Part shown: positions 17,752 through 26,772 of the stretch, piece by piece | Position numbering within the stretch: the first letter of the stretch is position 1 | How the letters are laid out: each line of letters begins with the position of its first letter | NCBI RefSeq assembly: GCF_900105115.1 | Contig: NZ_FNRV01000001.1 | Span: forward strand, 434,001 to 498,000 | Direction of reading: 5' to 3' | DNA length: 64,000 nt | Source: Pseudomonas mohnii | GTDB lineage: Bacteria > Pseudomonadota > Gammaproteobacteria > Pseudomonadales > Pseudomonadaceae | The notes under the pieces: generated by a model | Seen by the model: only the letters and a program-made list of their open reading frames with translations | What the model was told of the DNA's origin: nothing | The model's database searches: none | Position numbers and translations under genes: made by a program

Positions 17752-18143
17752 CGGCAGCCTTGCTTGCAAAGGTGTTGCGGGTCGTTCATCTAGTAGGCTG
17801 CTAGCGTAACTGAAAACGGGGGCAGTAAACGCCTGCCCCTACTTTAGTATCTGTGCAATACGGCGATTTGCACCTCATCGTCTACCCAGCGAACCGGCTG
17901 GCAACCTTATCGACACTTACGGCAAGGCAGTGCGTGAGCCCCCCAACGCAACGATCAGTCATCACGATGACTTGCTGAAGGACCGAAGAGCTGCCTCGAA
18001 GGTCAGAAATGTTCTTGGCCATCACTCTGAAGCCGCAAGGAAACATGAATCAAGAAGACACTTTTGCATTGGTTGACGGGAAATGGTTGCTCTCTGCTCG
18101 CTAAACAGGCGCAGCAGGTTTTTCGGCATCCTTTTCTCCAAGC
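17752..18143. other. intergenic interval without a supported gene
   Basis: I see no convincing gene here. A short inverted repeat GGGGCAG/CTGCCCC lies at 17819-17839, upstream of the diguanylate cyclase. Short rightward reading frames between 17990 and 18105 lack support. Confidence 0.5.
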
Positions 18144-18170
18144 GAAAAAAAGCCCGCACTGGGCGGGTTT
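18144..18170 (-). terminator. rho-independent terminator of the 38-residue protein gene
   Basis: Read leftwards, a CCCGC/GCGGG stem is followed by seven T residues. It lies 23 bases beyond the stop codon of the small gene at 18193-18309. Confidence 0.65.
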
Positions 18171-18192
18171 CTATAGGAAAAAATCTTAAGGG

Positions 18193-18309
18193 CTATTGAT
18201 AGGGTGCCCACCCAGGCAAAAACAATAAACCTGGCGGTGCAGCGTGCGAGGCCAATAAAAATACAGACAAAAGCAGCATAGAAAACACGATGACAAAAAA
18301 ACGATACAT
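18193..18309 (-). CDS. 38-residue predicted secreted or membrane peptide
   Basis: An ATG at 18309 has a strong ribosome site (AAGGAG, five bases before the start). It opens a 38-codon frame beginning MYRFFVIVFSMLLLSVFLL, then ASHAAPPGLLFLPGWAPYQ. The first 24 residues form a signal peptide or membrane helix ending in A-S-H-A. A terminator follows at once. A good ribosome site, hydrophobic leader and terminator together support a real gene. The family is unknown to me. Confidence 0.6.
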   Translation of the reverse strand: MYRFFVIVFSMLLLSVFLLASHAAPPGLLFLPGWAPYQ

Positions 18310-18428
18310 CCTCACTCCTTGAGTTGTAGCTGTCTTCCCAGTGAAAAGATAGCAACATGATATCACTCAGGCCTCCCTTGAACGTCACCGTTTATCTGGA
18401 TCAGGATCCGCGCCACGTCCTCCAAGTA

Positions 18429-18551
18429 CTAAGGAACGGGGGAGAAAATAGAAGCCCTGGTGATTACAGCTCGCCGGGGCTTCCCTTTTCGGTCCGCTGC
18501 CGCGCAGCCGGTAAGCATCATTGCAGCCATGACTTGCCAACAAATTTTCAT
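18429..18551 (-). CDS. small predicted lipoprotein (40 residues)
   Basis: The frame starts MKICWQVMAAMMLTGCAAAD, which fits a lipoprotein signal with lipobox LTGC, and leaves a mature peptide of about 25 residues rich in Arg. GGATGGA lies upstream of the ATG. It might be a real small outer- or inner-membrane lipoprotein, or a chance frame; codon evidence is too short to judge. Confidence 0.4.
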   Translation of the reverse strand: MKICWQVMAAMMLTGCAAADRKGKPRRAVITRASIFSPVP

Positions 18552-18611
18552 CGCTGTCCATCCCGGGAAGGTGGTGAATGCCCCCCCCGTGCCTGACCAG
18601 GCATCCAGACT

Positions 18612-18640
18612 CAAAAAGCCCAGTGCGAGGGCTGGGCTTT
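18612..18640 (-). terminator. terminator-like hairpin
   Basis: A 9-bp stem AAAGCCCAG/CTGGGCTTT has an 8-base loop and five T residues on the leftward side. The 230 bases to its right (18641-18870) contain no gene that I can see. Confidence 0.45.
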
Positions 18641-18876
18641 GACGAAGCCAACAGGCATCCTTTAGAACAGATCCGAAATTAGGCTACGGGCTACCTCGGC
18701 ACTGTTGAGGGCGTGCTCGAACAACGACCTGTCAATGCACAATCCGCTGACTTGAATCTGAGCTGCACGCCACCATCGCGATTAAGGTGCAAGCGGTCAC
18801 GCAAGCGCATCAATCAATGGGTTGCTGACACGCCTCCAATTCGGCAGCCCTACCCCTTACAGACAAGGCGACTCTT

Positions 18877-19122
18877 ATGAAGCACACGTACCTTTTTATT
18901 CTTGGCGACGACCACCAGGTCGCAAGCATCGAGTCAGATGGCCCGCTGCCCCACCTGAAGATTGGTGTGCACCTTGACCTTGACACAGATGACTATCGGG
19001 GAACTCCGGGTACGCATCTTGAGATTGAAGATATCTCTGTCGTCCTTCACCAGATCGGCGGAAAAGTCGTACGCAATGATGTATGCCTGCATTGTGTAGA
19101 GAGACCCGGGCTCGCTCACTGA
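18877..19122 (+). CDS. hypothetical 81-residue protein
   Basis: The frame starts MKHTYLFILGDDHQVASIES and contains an acidic middle (HLDLDTDDYRGTPG). No membrane helix or known domain is visible. AAGGCGAC lies before the ATG, and an unusually long hairpin begins four bases after the stop codon. The hairpin and ribosome site support expression. I do not recognise the family. Confidence 0.6.
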   Translation: MKHTYLFILGDDHQVASIESDGPLPHLKIGVHLDLDTDDYRGTPGTHLEIEDISVVLHQIGGKVVRNDVCLHCVERPGLAH

Positions 19123-19125
19123 TCT

Positions 19126-19168
19126 GGATGATAGAAAGCCCAGCCCGGGGCTGGGCTTTCTATCATCC
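19126..19168. terminator. 43-base perfect inverted repeat
   Basis: Two 21-base arms (starting GGATGATAGAAAGCCC) are perfectly complementary around a single central base. The hairpin follows directly on the 81-residue gene. It is much longer than a usual terminator stem and has no clear T-run inside one arm, so it may act as a bidirectional terminator, an attenuator or an RNA-stabilising hairpin. Confidence 0.6.
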
Positions 19169-19201
19169 TTGAAGTAGACGAACGCTTCACTTTTTTAGCC
19201 C

Positions 19202-19292
19202 AATAAAAAACCCCGCAGACGTTAATCTTCGGGGCTTTCTATAGTGGAGGCCGAGGTCGGAATCGAACCGGCGTAGGCGGATTTTCAATCCG
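19202..19292 (-). repeat. left copy of tRNA-Cys 3' end and terminator (attachment-site remnant)
   Basis: This stretch repeats, in the same orientation, the terminator and the last 48 bases of the intact tRNA-Cys at 34963-35036. It has one change in the anticodon position (ATTTTCAATC instead of ATTTGCAATC) and a few in the hairpin. It has no 5' half and cannot be a working tRNA. It marks the left end of the mobile region. Confidence 0.85.
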
Positions 19293-19487
19293 ATAATGAA
19301 ACGCATGCAGGCTGCGACCTATAGCCTTTTTTAGTTCCGAAGCCAAGGCGAAACAGATGCTCTACAGACCGCGTAGAATGCTGGCTTGCCTTTGAGTTTG
19401 GGAACTGACTTTACCCCCCCCAACCTCCGGCGTTCTGCCGACCTCACACTCCCCCGCTAAGCTGATCTCCTCCACGGAGGCATTCCC

Positions 19488-19571
19488 ATGTCACATTCAG
19501 ACCTGCTCTGTTCCCTGCTCTTCAAGATCAACGAAAACCTGCTCGCAATCGCCGTGTTGACGGTTTACTAA
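19488..19571 (+). CDS. possible 27-residue peptide
   Basis: An ATG preceded by ACGGAGG (six-base spacing) opens the frame MSHSDLLCSLLFKINENLLA, ending IAVLTVY. The strong ribosome site suggests translation. It may be a complete micropeptide or the truncated start of a longer protein. No family is recognised. Confidence 0.35.
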   Translation: MSHSDLLCSLLFKINENLLAIAVLTVY

Positions 19572-19669
19572 ACTGCATCAGGCATTTGACGTGTGTCATG
19601 GCTTATAATGAATTCGCCCTTTTAATCAGATCCAACCTTGATCTCCGCACAGCCCACAAGGCAGAACAC

Positions 19670-20419
19670 GTGAAACATTCGACGCTCACTGCCGCGCTGT
19701 TCTGTCTATTACTCAGCACTCCCGTCAAGGCCGAGCAGTATCAGGTCGTTACTGAAGAGTGGGCGCCGTACAATTACCAGGAGAACAATAAGCTCACCGG
19801 CATGGCCACTGAGATCGTTCGGGGCATAATGACGCTGACTGGGGATGACTTTGAGGTGGTGCTACTGCCCAGTATGCGAAGCGCCCGCACATTGAAGACC
19901 CGGCCCAAAACCATCATGTATTCCCTATTCCGCACCACGGAGCGCGAACCGTTATACAAGTGGGTCGGACCGATCATTGAAGAGTCCATTTACCCCTATC
20001 AGTTATCCAATGCGCAGCAGCCGGTGAATTCCTTAGAGCAGTTACTGCACGCCCCACGGATCACAACGAGGCATGCCGGTTTAATACCCGACATTCTGCA
20101 GTCGCGGGGCTTCAACAACCTCGAAAAAAGCGCAACCGAGAGTTTGCAGCTCTATCGCATGCTGCTGGCAGGGCGCACCGACATCATCATAGGCGACACC
20201 TCTGCAGGAGTGGCTTACTACAGCCGGCAGTTAGAGATCGCCCCCGGCACGCTGCGACGGATTCCTATCGAGATTTATCGCTCATCGCTGTACATCGCCT
20301 TCAGTCGCGACTGTGACGACGAACTGGTCGGCGCCTGGGCCAATGCTCTGGATCAGCTACGTCGCTCGGGCGAACTGGAGCGCATCCAGGGTCGGTACAA
20401 TCAGCCTATCGGGCAATGA
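19670..20419 (+). CDS. periplasmic amino-acid-type solute-binding protein
   Basis: The 249-residue product has a signal peptide ending STPVKA and a bacterial extracellular solute-binding family 3 fold. Typical parts are EEWAPYNY, GMATEIVRGIM, RTTEREPLYKWVGP and RTDIIIGDT. It starts with GTG at 19670, preceded by AAGG; earlier ATGs would put 28 extra residues before the signal peptide. No permease or ATPase genes adjoin it, so it is an orphan binding or sensing protein just inside the left repeat. Confidence 0.8.
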   Translation: MKHSTLTAALFCLLLSTPVKAEQYQVVTEEWAPYNYQENNKLTGMATEIVRGIMTLTGDDFEVVLLPSMRSARTLKTRPKTIMYSLFRTTEREPLYKWVGPIIEESIYPYQLSNAQQPVNSLEQLLHAPRITTRHAGLIPDILQSRGFNNLEKSATESLQLYRMLLAGRTDIIIGDTSAGVAYYSRQLEIAPGTLRRIPIEIYRSSLYIAFSRDCDDELVGAWANALDQLRRSGELERIQGRYNQPIGQ

Positions 20420-20595
20420 ATCGGGCAATAAAAGCGCAGAACCAGCGCAAGCCCCGCCTCGCACTGACCCACCGAGCTCTCAATCAAAGTGGGCGTTAGA
20501 CCATGAGCATTATGGCCACATGTAGCCAACAACCTCGGAACACTGGAATGGCTTGACGCTGTCATGCCGAAGGAGCGTGCCGAGCAGATGATACT

Positions 20596-20874
20596 TCACC
20601 CAACTGAGCAGTCATTGGCCAGGGTCTTGGTCGGAGCGATCCCGAAGCCCACCGGGATGCCGGTGCAGCGCAACACCTGGCTGCGAATTTGCCGACCGAG
20701 AGCGTCCAGGTCTTCAATCCCGGTCAGGTCGGCGAATGCCTCATCGATGCTGTACACCTCGACCGCCGGCACCAGCGATTCGATCAGCGTCATCACCCGC
20801 TCGCTCACGTCGCCATACAGGGCATAGTTCGACGAGAAGGCGACTCGGCCGCGATCCCTACTGCTCACCGTCAT
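20596..20874 (-). pseudogene. umuC: UmuC (Y-family DNA polymerase) fragment
   Basis: The reading frame carries VAFSSNYALYGDVSERVM, EVYSIDEAFADLTG and GFGIAPTKTLA, which are hallmark parts of UmuC/DNA polymerase V. The normal protein has about 420 residues; both the N-terminal 45 or so and everything after APTKTLA are missing. umuC-like genes are frequent integration sites for Pseudomonas elements. The 170 bases to its left hold no gene that I can see. Confidence 0.8.
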
Positions 20875-20934
20875 CCCGTGCGTCCCGGAATAGAAGCTAT
20901 GTCATCAACGTCTCAACTGATAGACATCGGCTGC

Positions 20935-21945
20935 TCAGGCCACACTGCTGGGTACATTTGTACCCATACCTTCAGGTAAATAGGGGCTTATTTCTTCTAT
21001 TTCAGCGTGGCTAAGACGAATTCTGGTGGCATCGATCAATCCGTTCACTTGGTCGGGCCGGCGTGCGCCTACGATAGCGCCGGTGACCGCCGGATCACGT
21101 AGTACCCAAGCGATGGCTACGGCTGCCGCACTAACCCCATGCCTGGCACCGATATTTGCCATGATTTCTACCAAAGCGAGGTTCTTGCTGAGGCGAGGTT
21201 CCTGGAAGTCGGCGCTACGCGATTTTCGCCAGTCGTCGTCGGGCAGCTGTGCAATCCGCCCGCGGGTCATGCTTCCCGTCAGTAGGCCAGATTGTAAAGT
21301 CGAGTATGCAATCACTCCAACCTGCGCTGTTGCACAATAAGGCAGGATTTGATTCTCGATATCGCGCATCAACGCTGAATACGGCGGTTGAAGGGAGGCG
21401 ATATCGGTTACCGACCGGGCTCGCTCAAGTTGGGAAACATCGAAGTTTGACACGCCAATTGCCCTTATCTTGCCCTGCGCCTTGGCTTGGGCCAACGTCG
21501 CCAAAGCATCCTCGATACCTTCGCTGTTCGCATTTGCCGGGAAAGCTGGCCAGTGAATCTGATAGAGGTCGATGACATCGACCTGTAAGCGACGCAGGCT
21601 ATCCTCGATTTCTTTCATCAATGACTGGGGGGCGAGCGAATGAGAGATCTCACGAGTCTCGGGATCCCACACCAGGCTACCTTTGGTGAATACCAGCGGG
21701 CGACGCGAAGCCGGCACCTGACGCAGCAATTGTCCAGTCAACAGCTCGGCATGGCCGAGTCCATATACCGCTGCTGTGTCGATCCAGTTCACGCCGCGCT
21801 CTACCGCGCACTCCAATGCCGCCAGGCTATCGCCATCATCTTGCGCCCCCCAACTGAACTCCCACCCTTGCCCGGCAATGGCCCAGGTGCCCATTCCAAT
21901 GGGTGAAATCAACAACTCGGATGTACCTAGTCGATTCTTTTGCAT
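20935..21945 (-). CDS. aldo/keto reductase
   Basis: The 336-residue product is an NADP-type aldo/keto reductase. It has LGTSELLISPIGMGTWA, DTAAVYGLGHAE (catalytic Asp/Tyr), FTKGS (Lys) and YQIHWPA (His), and a C-terminal cofactor region with AIVGARRPDQV. It reduces carbonyl substrates; the specific one is unknown. The start at 21945 has TGAGG upstream. A LysR regulator gene is divergent with 92 bases between, so it is probably its regulator. Confidence 0.9.
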   Translation of the reverse strand: MQKNRLGTSELLISPIGMGTWAIAGQGWEFSWGAQDDGDSLAALECAVERGVNWIDTAAVYGLGHAELLTGQLLRQVPASRRPLVFTKGSLVWDPETREISHSLAPQSLMKEIEDSLRRLQVDVIDLYQIHWPAFPANANSEGIEDALATLAQAKAQGKIRAIGVSNFDVSQLERARSVTDIASLQPPYSALMRDIENQILPYCATAQVGVIAYSTLQSGLLTGSMTRGRIAQLPDDDWRKSRSADFQEPRLSKNLALVEIMANIGARHGVSAAAVAIAWVLRDPAVTGAIVGARRPDQVNGLIDATRIRLSHAEIEEISPYLPEGMGTNVPSSVA

Positions 21946-22037
21946 GCGAACCTCACGTCGATTGATGCGTAGAGTATCCATCGAGAGGTTACCGACGATA
22001 AGATAGCTAATCGTGTTTGAACTGCTGAGCTACATTC

Positions 22038-22937
22038 ATGAAATCCTCTTGCGACCTCTCCGAACTCGACGCCTTCGCCGCAGTGGCTCGCCATCACAGC
22101 TTTCGTAAAGCAGCCGACGAGCGAGGGGTATCCGCGTCGGCCCTGAGCCACGCCATGCGTGCCTTGGAGGGCAAGCTGGGGGTCAGGCTCCTCAACCGCA
22201 CCACTCGCAGCGTGACGCCTACTGAATCAGGCAATCAACTGCTCGCCACATTGGTTCCGGCTTTGGCGGAGGTCACCAAAGCGTTGCATGAACTGACCTT
22301 CAAACAGGAAATTCCCACCGGTACGCTGCGATTGAACGTATCGCGGCCCGCTGGCCGTCTCGTAATTGCGCCACTGCTGGCGCCATTCACAGCAGCCTAC
22401 CCACGCATCAACGTGGAGCTGGTGGCTGACGATGGGTTGAGCGACATCATCGACAAAGGGTTCGATGCAGGCGTGCGCTTCGGCGAGAGCCTCGCGGGTG
22501 ACATGATCGCAGTGCCGGTGGGCCCACCCCAAGGATTTGTCACCGTTGCTGCCCCCGGCTATCTCATGGGGCACGGGACACCGGAAACACCACAAAGGCT
22601 GCTTGAGCACGCCTGCATTGGCAGACGCTTTCCCAGCGGCAAACTGTACAAATGGGAATATCTTGCTGAGGGGCAGCCCATGCGCCTGGCCGTGACGGGC
22701 CCGTTGATACTGGAAGATGACACCATGATGATCCAGGCCGCCAAGGACGGTGCCGGGATCGCGTACGTGTATGAAGAGATGGCGAGGGAATACATAGCTC
22801 GGGGGCAACTGGAGGAAGTTCTCGAAGACTGGAAAGCCCTGCCAAGCAGGTTTTTCATCTATTACTCCAGCCGTCGTCACGTACCTCCAGCGCTACAAGC
22901 GCTGATCGAGTTTGTACGTGAAACGCAGTATCAATGA
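22038..22937 (+). CDS. LysR-family transcriptional regulator
   Basis: The 299-residue product has an N-terminal winged helix-turn-helix (residues about 8-65, LDAFAAVARHHSFRKAADE... LNRTTRSVTPTESG). A substrate-binding type effector domain follows. Its divergent layout with the aldo/keto reductase gene is typical for a LysR regulator and its target. The effector is unknown. Confidence 0.9.
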   Translation: MKSSCDLSELDAFAAVARHHSFRKAADERGVSASALSHAMRALEGKLGVRLLNRTTRSVTPTESGNQLLATLVPALAEVTKALHELTFKQEIPTGTLRLNVSRPAGRLVIAPLLAPFTAAYPRINVELVADDGLSDIIDKGFDAGVRFGESLAGDMIAVPVGPPQGFVTVAAPGYLMGHGTPETPQRLLEHACIGRRFPSGKLYKWEYLAEGQPMRLAVTGPLILEDDTMMIQAAKDGAGIAYVYEEMAREYIARGQLEEVLEDWKALPSRFFIYYSSRRHVPPALQALIEFVRETQYQ

Positions 22938-23159
22938 CAAACTGAAGGCAGTACACGTGCTCGCCGTCTAGAAGCAAAGGGTTGTGAAGACGGCGTTCTG
23001 ATCAAGCGTTATCGACAGGCCACTTCTGGCCGATTCTGTTGAAAAAGTCGGCTGCGGTTTCCACGGCAGAAAAGTACGCGTCTGAGATCGAAATCTGTGT
23101 TTTTCCCAGAAGGTTCAGAGCTCCGATTTGACGATGCAGTGAGCGCTTTTTGCCGTTGG

Positions 23160-23760
23160 TTAACTTCCGCGAAAGGGAGCCAAGGGTCGATTGCAGCCCT
23201 TCAACTTCAGCGAGAAACATCCCTGACATAGGCTTGGCACGCCGCTAGCGCGATCAGTCCTTGATCGCCGTCGCCGACAATGTTCGCGGAGCCCTGGAAG
23301 CCATCGACCGGAATGACGGCAATCCGCTGTAGATTCAACCAGTCGAAACAATAGATTGCTAAATCGATCAGCGGCCACTTCGTAGTTAGTTGCTTTCCTA
23401 CGGCGGCTATTTTGCTGCCTAGCCACTTCATTAAGTAAGGCGTTCAAGCGAACTTCCCGGTTAGAACCTTTCGGGAAATAATGCCTTAACAATCCGTTGG
23501 CGATCTCGTGCGCTCCCCGTTGCCATGGACGATTAGGAACGCAGAAATAAACCTTTATGCCGGTAACCACCCTATTGCGCTAATGGTCAGCCATCTCTTT
23601 ACCACGATCCAAAATTAGAGATTTGTAGCGTTCCTGGATTAGGGGCCAGCATTTTCGATCAAGTCGCTAATGACTGCCCCAGCGTCCTTGTCGGCAACCT
23701 TCGCGACCACCCTTGGCATACCTTTTCGTTAGTTTATTGACGCCAATCGTTAAATATTCT
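23160..23760 (-). pseudogene. IS30-family transposase remnant
   Basis: Reading leftwards, VYFCVPNRPWQRGAHEIANG and LLRHYFPKGSNREVRLNALL match the C-terminal DDE region of IS30 transposases (family form YFCDPHSPWQRGTNE). The section before it (to about 23760) carries further similar pieces broken by stops and frame changes. No complete ends were found. The area 22938-23160 contains one copy of a dispersed repeat (about 23017-23052) and no clear gene. Confidence 0.7.
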
Positions 23761-23818
23761 TTGACGTGCTAGTACTTACGAACTCACTTACACCCTCTAA
23801 AAGGCGACGAACGGTACA

Positions 23819-23838
23819 TTGTGAAATATATTTCACAA
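23819..23838. promoter_or_regulatory. 20-base perfect palindrome upstream of surface-protein gene
   Basis: TTGTGAAATATATTTCACAA is fully self-complementary and lies about 158 bases before the DUF4214 gene. It resembles a CRP/Vfr site (TGTGA...TCACA) but has an 8-base instead of a 6-base spacer. It may be an operator for another regulator. Confidence 0.45.
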
Positions 23839-23995
23839 TCAAGCTCTCACCTTATAGAAATCTTCGGGACCCAATGACATGCTAAATCGCTATCACGCTA
23901 ACCAAGGGTGGAAGATTTAATTTCCACAGCTTGCGCTCGCTCATTTAATGAATAACAAAAAAGCCGCACTAATCGACTTGAACCAGGAGCATTAC

Positions 23996-26188
23996 ATGAG
24001 TCATCAAACGGACCTCGCACAGCTTTATACTGCGTTCTTCAATCGTGCCCCTGACGCCGCTGGCCTTGCCTACTGGGTAGCAAAGCTGGATGCCGGCACG
24101 ATTACACTGGAAGCCATTGCCAAGAACTGGGTGGATCAACAGCCGGAAGGTCAGACCAAGTACCCGGATGGTCTGTCGTCGAACGACTTCATCAAAGCCA
24201 TCTACACCAACGTCCTGAACCGCACTGCCGACGATGCAGGCTTGCAATATTGGCAGGGCCAACTAGACTCGGGCGCCATCAGCCGTGATGTGTTCCTGGC
24301 TGCCGTCATTAGCGGCGCGCACGCTAACACTTCCGCCCAGGGCTTACTGGACGCACAACTTCTGACCAACAAGGCCGACGTTGGCCTGGCATTCGCCGAC
24401 AAGGGTCTGAACGACACGTCCCTGGCCGCCAAGGTGCTGACCACCGTTACCGCCAATGCCGACTCGCTGAGCATCACGTTATCGCTGATCAAGCTGGTAC
24501 CGGCTAATTCTTCCTTGCAAACCACAGACCTGTTGTCCCGCGTGTCTGACACGCTGGGCAAGGTTGCCGCGTTGATCACCGGCGCGCCATCCGAGCTGCA
24601 CGACCTGGCGACTTACCTTTCGACAGTCAGCGCCAGCGCCGGCGGCACTACAGACCTCGGTGCCCTGCTGACCAAGGTTGGTAATGTAACAGCTGCCGCC
24701 CTGACCGATCCGACCGCGCTGGACAATCCAGCTGACCTCGCCACTTCCGACGTGGCAGCCACCACGCCAAACACCGGTGGCGGCACCCCGCCTACAACAC
24801 CAGAACCACCAGCACTGACGGCAACCATAGTCGACGGCGTCCTGAAGCTGAGCGGTACAGGAACTTCGGACGTCTTAGTCGATGTGCATACTCAGAAAGT
24901 GACCATTGGTGCCGAAGCTGTCACCGTGACTGGAACTGGGCCGTTCCTTGGTGTGAATGCCAGCACTTACGCTAATGGCAAAGTCACCGCCGTGGGTACT
25001 GTGAAAGAAATTGTGGCTAAAAACCCCACGTACATTGGCGTGGATTCGCTCGAGGTCGTCGACAAGGCATGGACAATCCTCACCTGGGCTGACAACTATT
25101 TAAAAGATGTTCAAAAGATCAGCGTGTTGAACAACGCCGCCGGCACCTTGTCGGTAGATTGGTACAACTCCTTGGTGACCCTAACCGGTACCAATACCTG
25201 GACTCATGATATCCGTGACACGGCCACCAAAATCAACAGCTCGGTCGGCATGGATGCTCTGTCCAAAGCCAGCCAAGTTGTGGTGGCTGACACCTTGGTG
25301 AACCTGGAGAGTGTTGCAGGCGGAACTGCGATTGACGCAACCGGTGGTTACATCGTGCTCGATACATGGGCTCATATCTCAAGCCCACAAGGATCGGACG
25401 CGTCGTTCATTTCTAGCGCTCAACAGACCATCGTTCATGACACGGTTGCGGGCATGCAAGCTGCCATATCTGCTGGATATGTCACCGTCAATGTTTCCGA
25501 TTATGAAGTCGAAGACACCGCGACCAACCTGCTGGCGATTAATCAAATCGATGTCACGCTTCTGAAGAAGGCTTCCTCCGTCCTAGTAACGGGCGACGAC
25601 GCCGGCGTACTGAACCTCAGTGAGCGTCTTGAGCTCGGCACCCTGACCGACGACGACTATTGGGCCTACAGCATCAAGGATAGCACCGAGAATATCCTCG
25701 CCAATGCCAAAAGCTACCAATCCAACTTCTCAAAAGACGCGTCCAGCCTTACCGCGATCACAAGTTCCGGCGTTGATGCGCTGGACGGCGACATCAGTAC
25801 CCATTCGATCGTTTTGGCCTTCAATGGACTGAGCGATGCCTCAACCTTTACGTTCGCTACCAACGGCTACACCTTTACCGGCACGCCGGACACCTTTACC
25901 CATTTCAACGCTGCCACCGACAAAATCGACCTGAATGCTTACGGGCTGACGGGGCAGGATACGTTGTCGCTGGTTCAGGGCGAAACCAACGCCGTGATGA
26001 ATGGGCACTTCGCAGTGCTCAATAATGTGACCCTTCACGGCACTGTCGTTTCGGCTGCCTCGCCGGGCGAGACCGCAGGCACGCTCATTCTCTGGGATGC
26101 CGACAACACCGCCGCCATCAAGCAGGTGGGTGTGTGGCTGCCAGGCCAGACGGTAGACGCCACCTCTGTACTACACGTTGTTGATTGA
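23996..26188 (+). CDS. large DUF4214-containing surface/extracellular protein
   Basis: The 730-residue acidic product starts with two DUF4214-type repeats: residues about 9-55 (LYTAFFNRAPDAAGLAYWVA) and about 66-105 (IYTNVLNRTADDAGLQYWQG). A Pro/Thr-rich linker near residue 260 follows, then many beta-rich repeats (VTLTGTNTWTHDIRDT, AIDATGGYIVLDTWAH and similar) with DxDxx-like turns. The C-terminal domain is rich in Asp and Gly, as in type I secreted proteins. There is no Sec signal. Proteins of this type are usually exported by type I systems, but no such genes adjoin it. The start at 23996 is fixed by AGGAG seven bases upstream; a longer frame from 23948 has no ribosome site. Confidence 0.8.
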   Translation: MSHQTDLAQLYTAFFNRAPDAAGLAYWVAKLDAGTITLEAIAKNWVDQQPEGQTKYPDGLSSNDFIKAIYTNVLNRTADDAGLQYWQGQLDSGAISRDVFLAAVISGAHANTSAQGLLDAQLLTNKADVGLAFADKGLNDTSLAAKVLTTVTANADSLSITLSLIKLVPANSSLQTTDLLSRVSDTLGKVAALITGAPSELHDLATYLSTVSASAGGTTDLGALLTKVGNVTAAALTDPTALDNPADLATSDVAATTPNTGGGTPPTTPEPPALTATIVDGVLKLSGTGTSDVLVDVHTQKVTIGAEAVTVTGTGPFLGVNASTYANGKVTAVGTVKEIVAKNPTYIGVDSLEVVDKAWTILTWADNYLKDVQKISVLNNAAGTLSVDWYNSLVTLTGTNTWTHDIRDTATKINSSVGMDALSKASQVVVADTLVNLESVAGGTAIDATGGYIVLDTWAHISSPQGSDASFISSAQQTIVHDTVAGMQAAISAGYVTVNVSDYEVEDTATNLLAINQIDVTLLKKASSVLVTGDDAGVLNLSERLELGTLTDDDYWAYSIKDSTENILANAKSYQSNFSKDASSLTAITSSGVDALDGDISTHSIVLAFNGLSDASTFTFATNGYTFTGTPDTFTHFNAATDKIDLNAYGLTGQDTLSLVQGETNAVMNGHFAVLNNVTLHGTVVSAASPGETAGTLILWDADNTAAIKQVGVWLPGQTVDATSVLHVVD

Positions 26189-26209
26189 TCGAGAACTTAG
26201 CGATCACTG

Positions 26210-26245
26210 AAAAAACGCCCTCTGAACTGGAGGGCGTTTTTTTTT
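26210..26245 (+). terminator. rho-independent terminator after the surface-protein gene
   Basis: A stem AACGCCCTC/GAGGGCGTT with loop TGAACTG-like sequence is followed by nine T residues, 22 bases after the stop codon. Confidence 0.85.
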
Positions 26246-26349
26246 GCAGTTCTTGCCTTGCCATAGGCAACGCTACTGTAACCGTCCAGCCAACACATCT
26301 TCCTGATCCCCGTGTTTAAGGCTACGGGGTCTGCCTTTGTCGATGTCAG

Positions 26350-26715
26350 CTACGCGGATCGAGCTTCGGCTATAGATAGATCTACAGAAGCTCTGATGGC
26401 ATCAATTACGTCTTGAGCGAGCGCCATAACTGTCGTTGTACTGATTTCAATCCGACTGATAATGTCTTCTCTCGGGCCCTGTTTCCAGGCATCGCTTGCG
26501 TAAAAAGCATCTTGAGATACTTGGCGATGGCTCTCGCTTTCATAGGAACGAATCAGGTGATAACTGTCACAATCATGTAATGAGCTGCCATAAGAAACGA
26601 CATCTATGCCAGCTTCTAGGTGAAGCGGAACACTTACATTCTGCATTATTTGATGAAAGTCCAATCCCGATCCTGGCTTTAAGGTGTACATCAGGATTTC
26701 AATAATTCGAGTCAT
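26350..26715 (-). CDS. NIPSNAP-family protein
   Basis: The 121-residue protein matches the NIPSNAP ferredoxin-like alpha/beta fold: an N-terminal strand (IEILMYTLKPGSG), YHLIRSYES, then DAFYASDAWKQGPREDIISRIE. Such proteins form dimeric barrels; their function here is unknown. GGAAG lies upstream. Codon use looks less GC-rich than in the flanking core regions. It lies just left of the IS66 element. Confidence 0.75.
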   Translation of the reverse strand: MTRIIEILMYTLKPGSGLDFHQIMQNVSVPLHLEAGIDVVSYGSSLHDCDSYHLIRSYESESHRQVSQDAFYASDAWKQGPREDIISRIEISTTTVMALAQDVIDAIRASVDLSIAEARSA

Positions 26716-26772
26716 TCCAAGTCTTCCATGTGGAGTTTCAACGTGAGCATCCGTACATCCCAGCTTACGTTA

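Noticed and set aside
19245..19292. Apparent tRNA with GAA anticodon
   Set aside because: Only the 3' half is present; the changed base is in a degenerate copy of tRNA-Cys.
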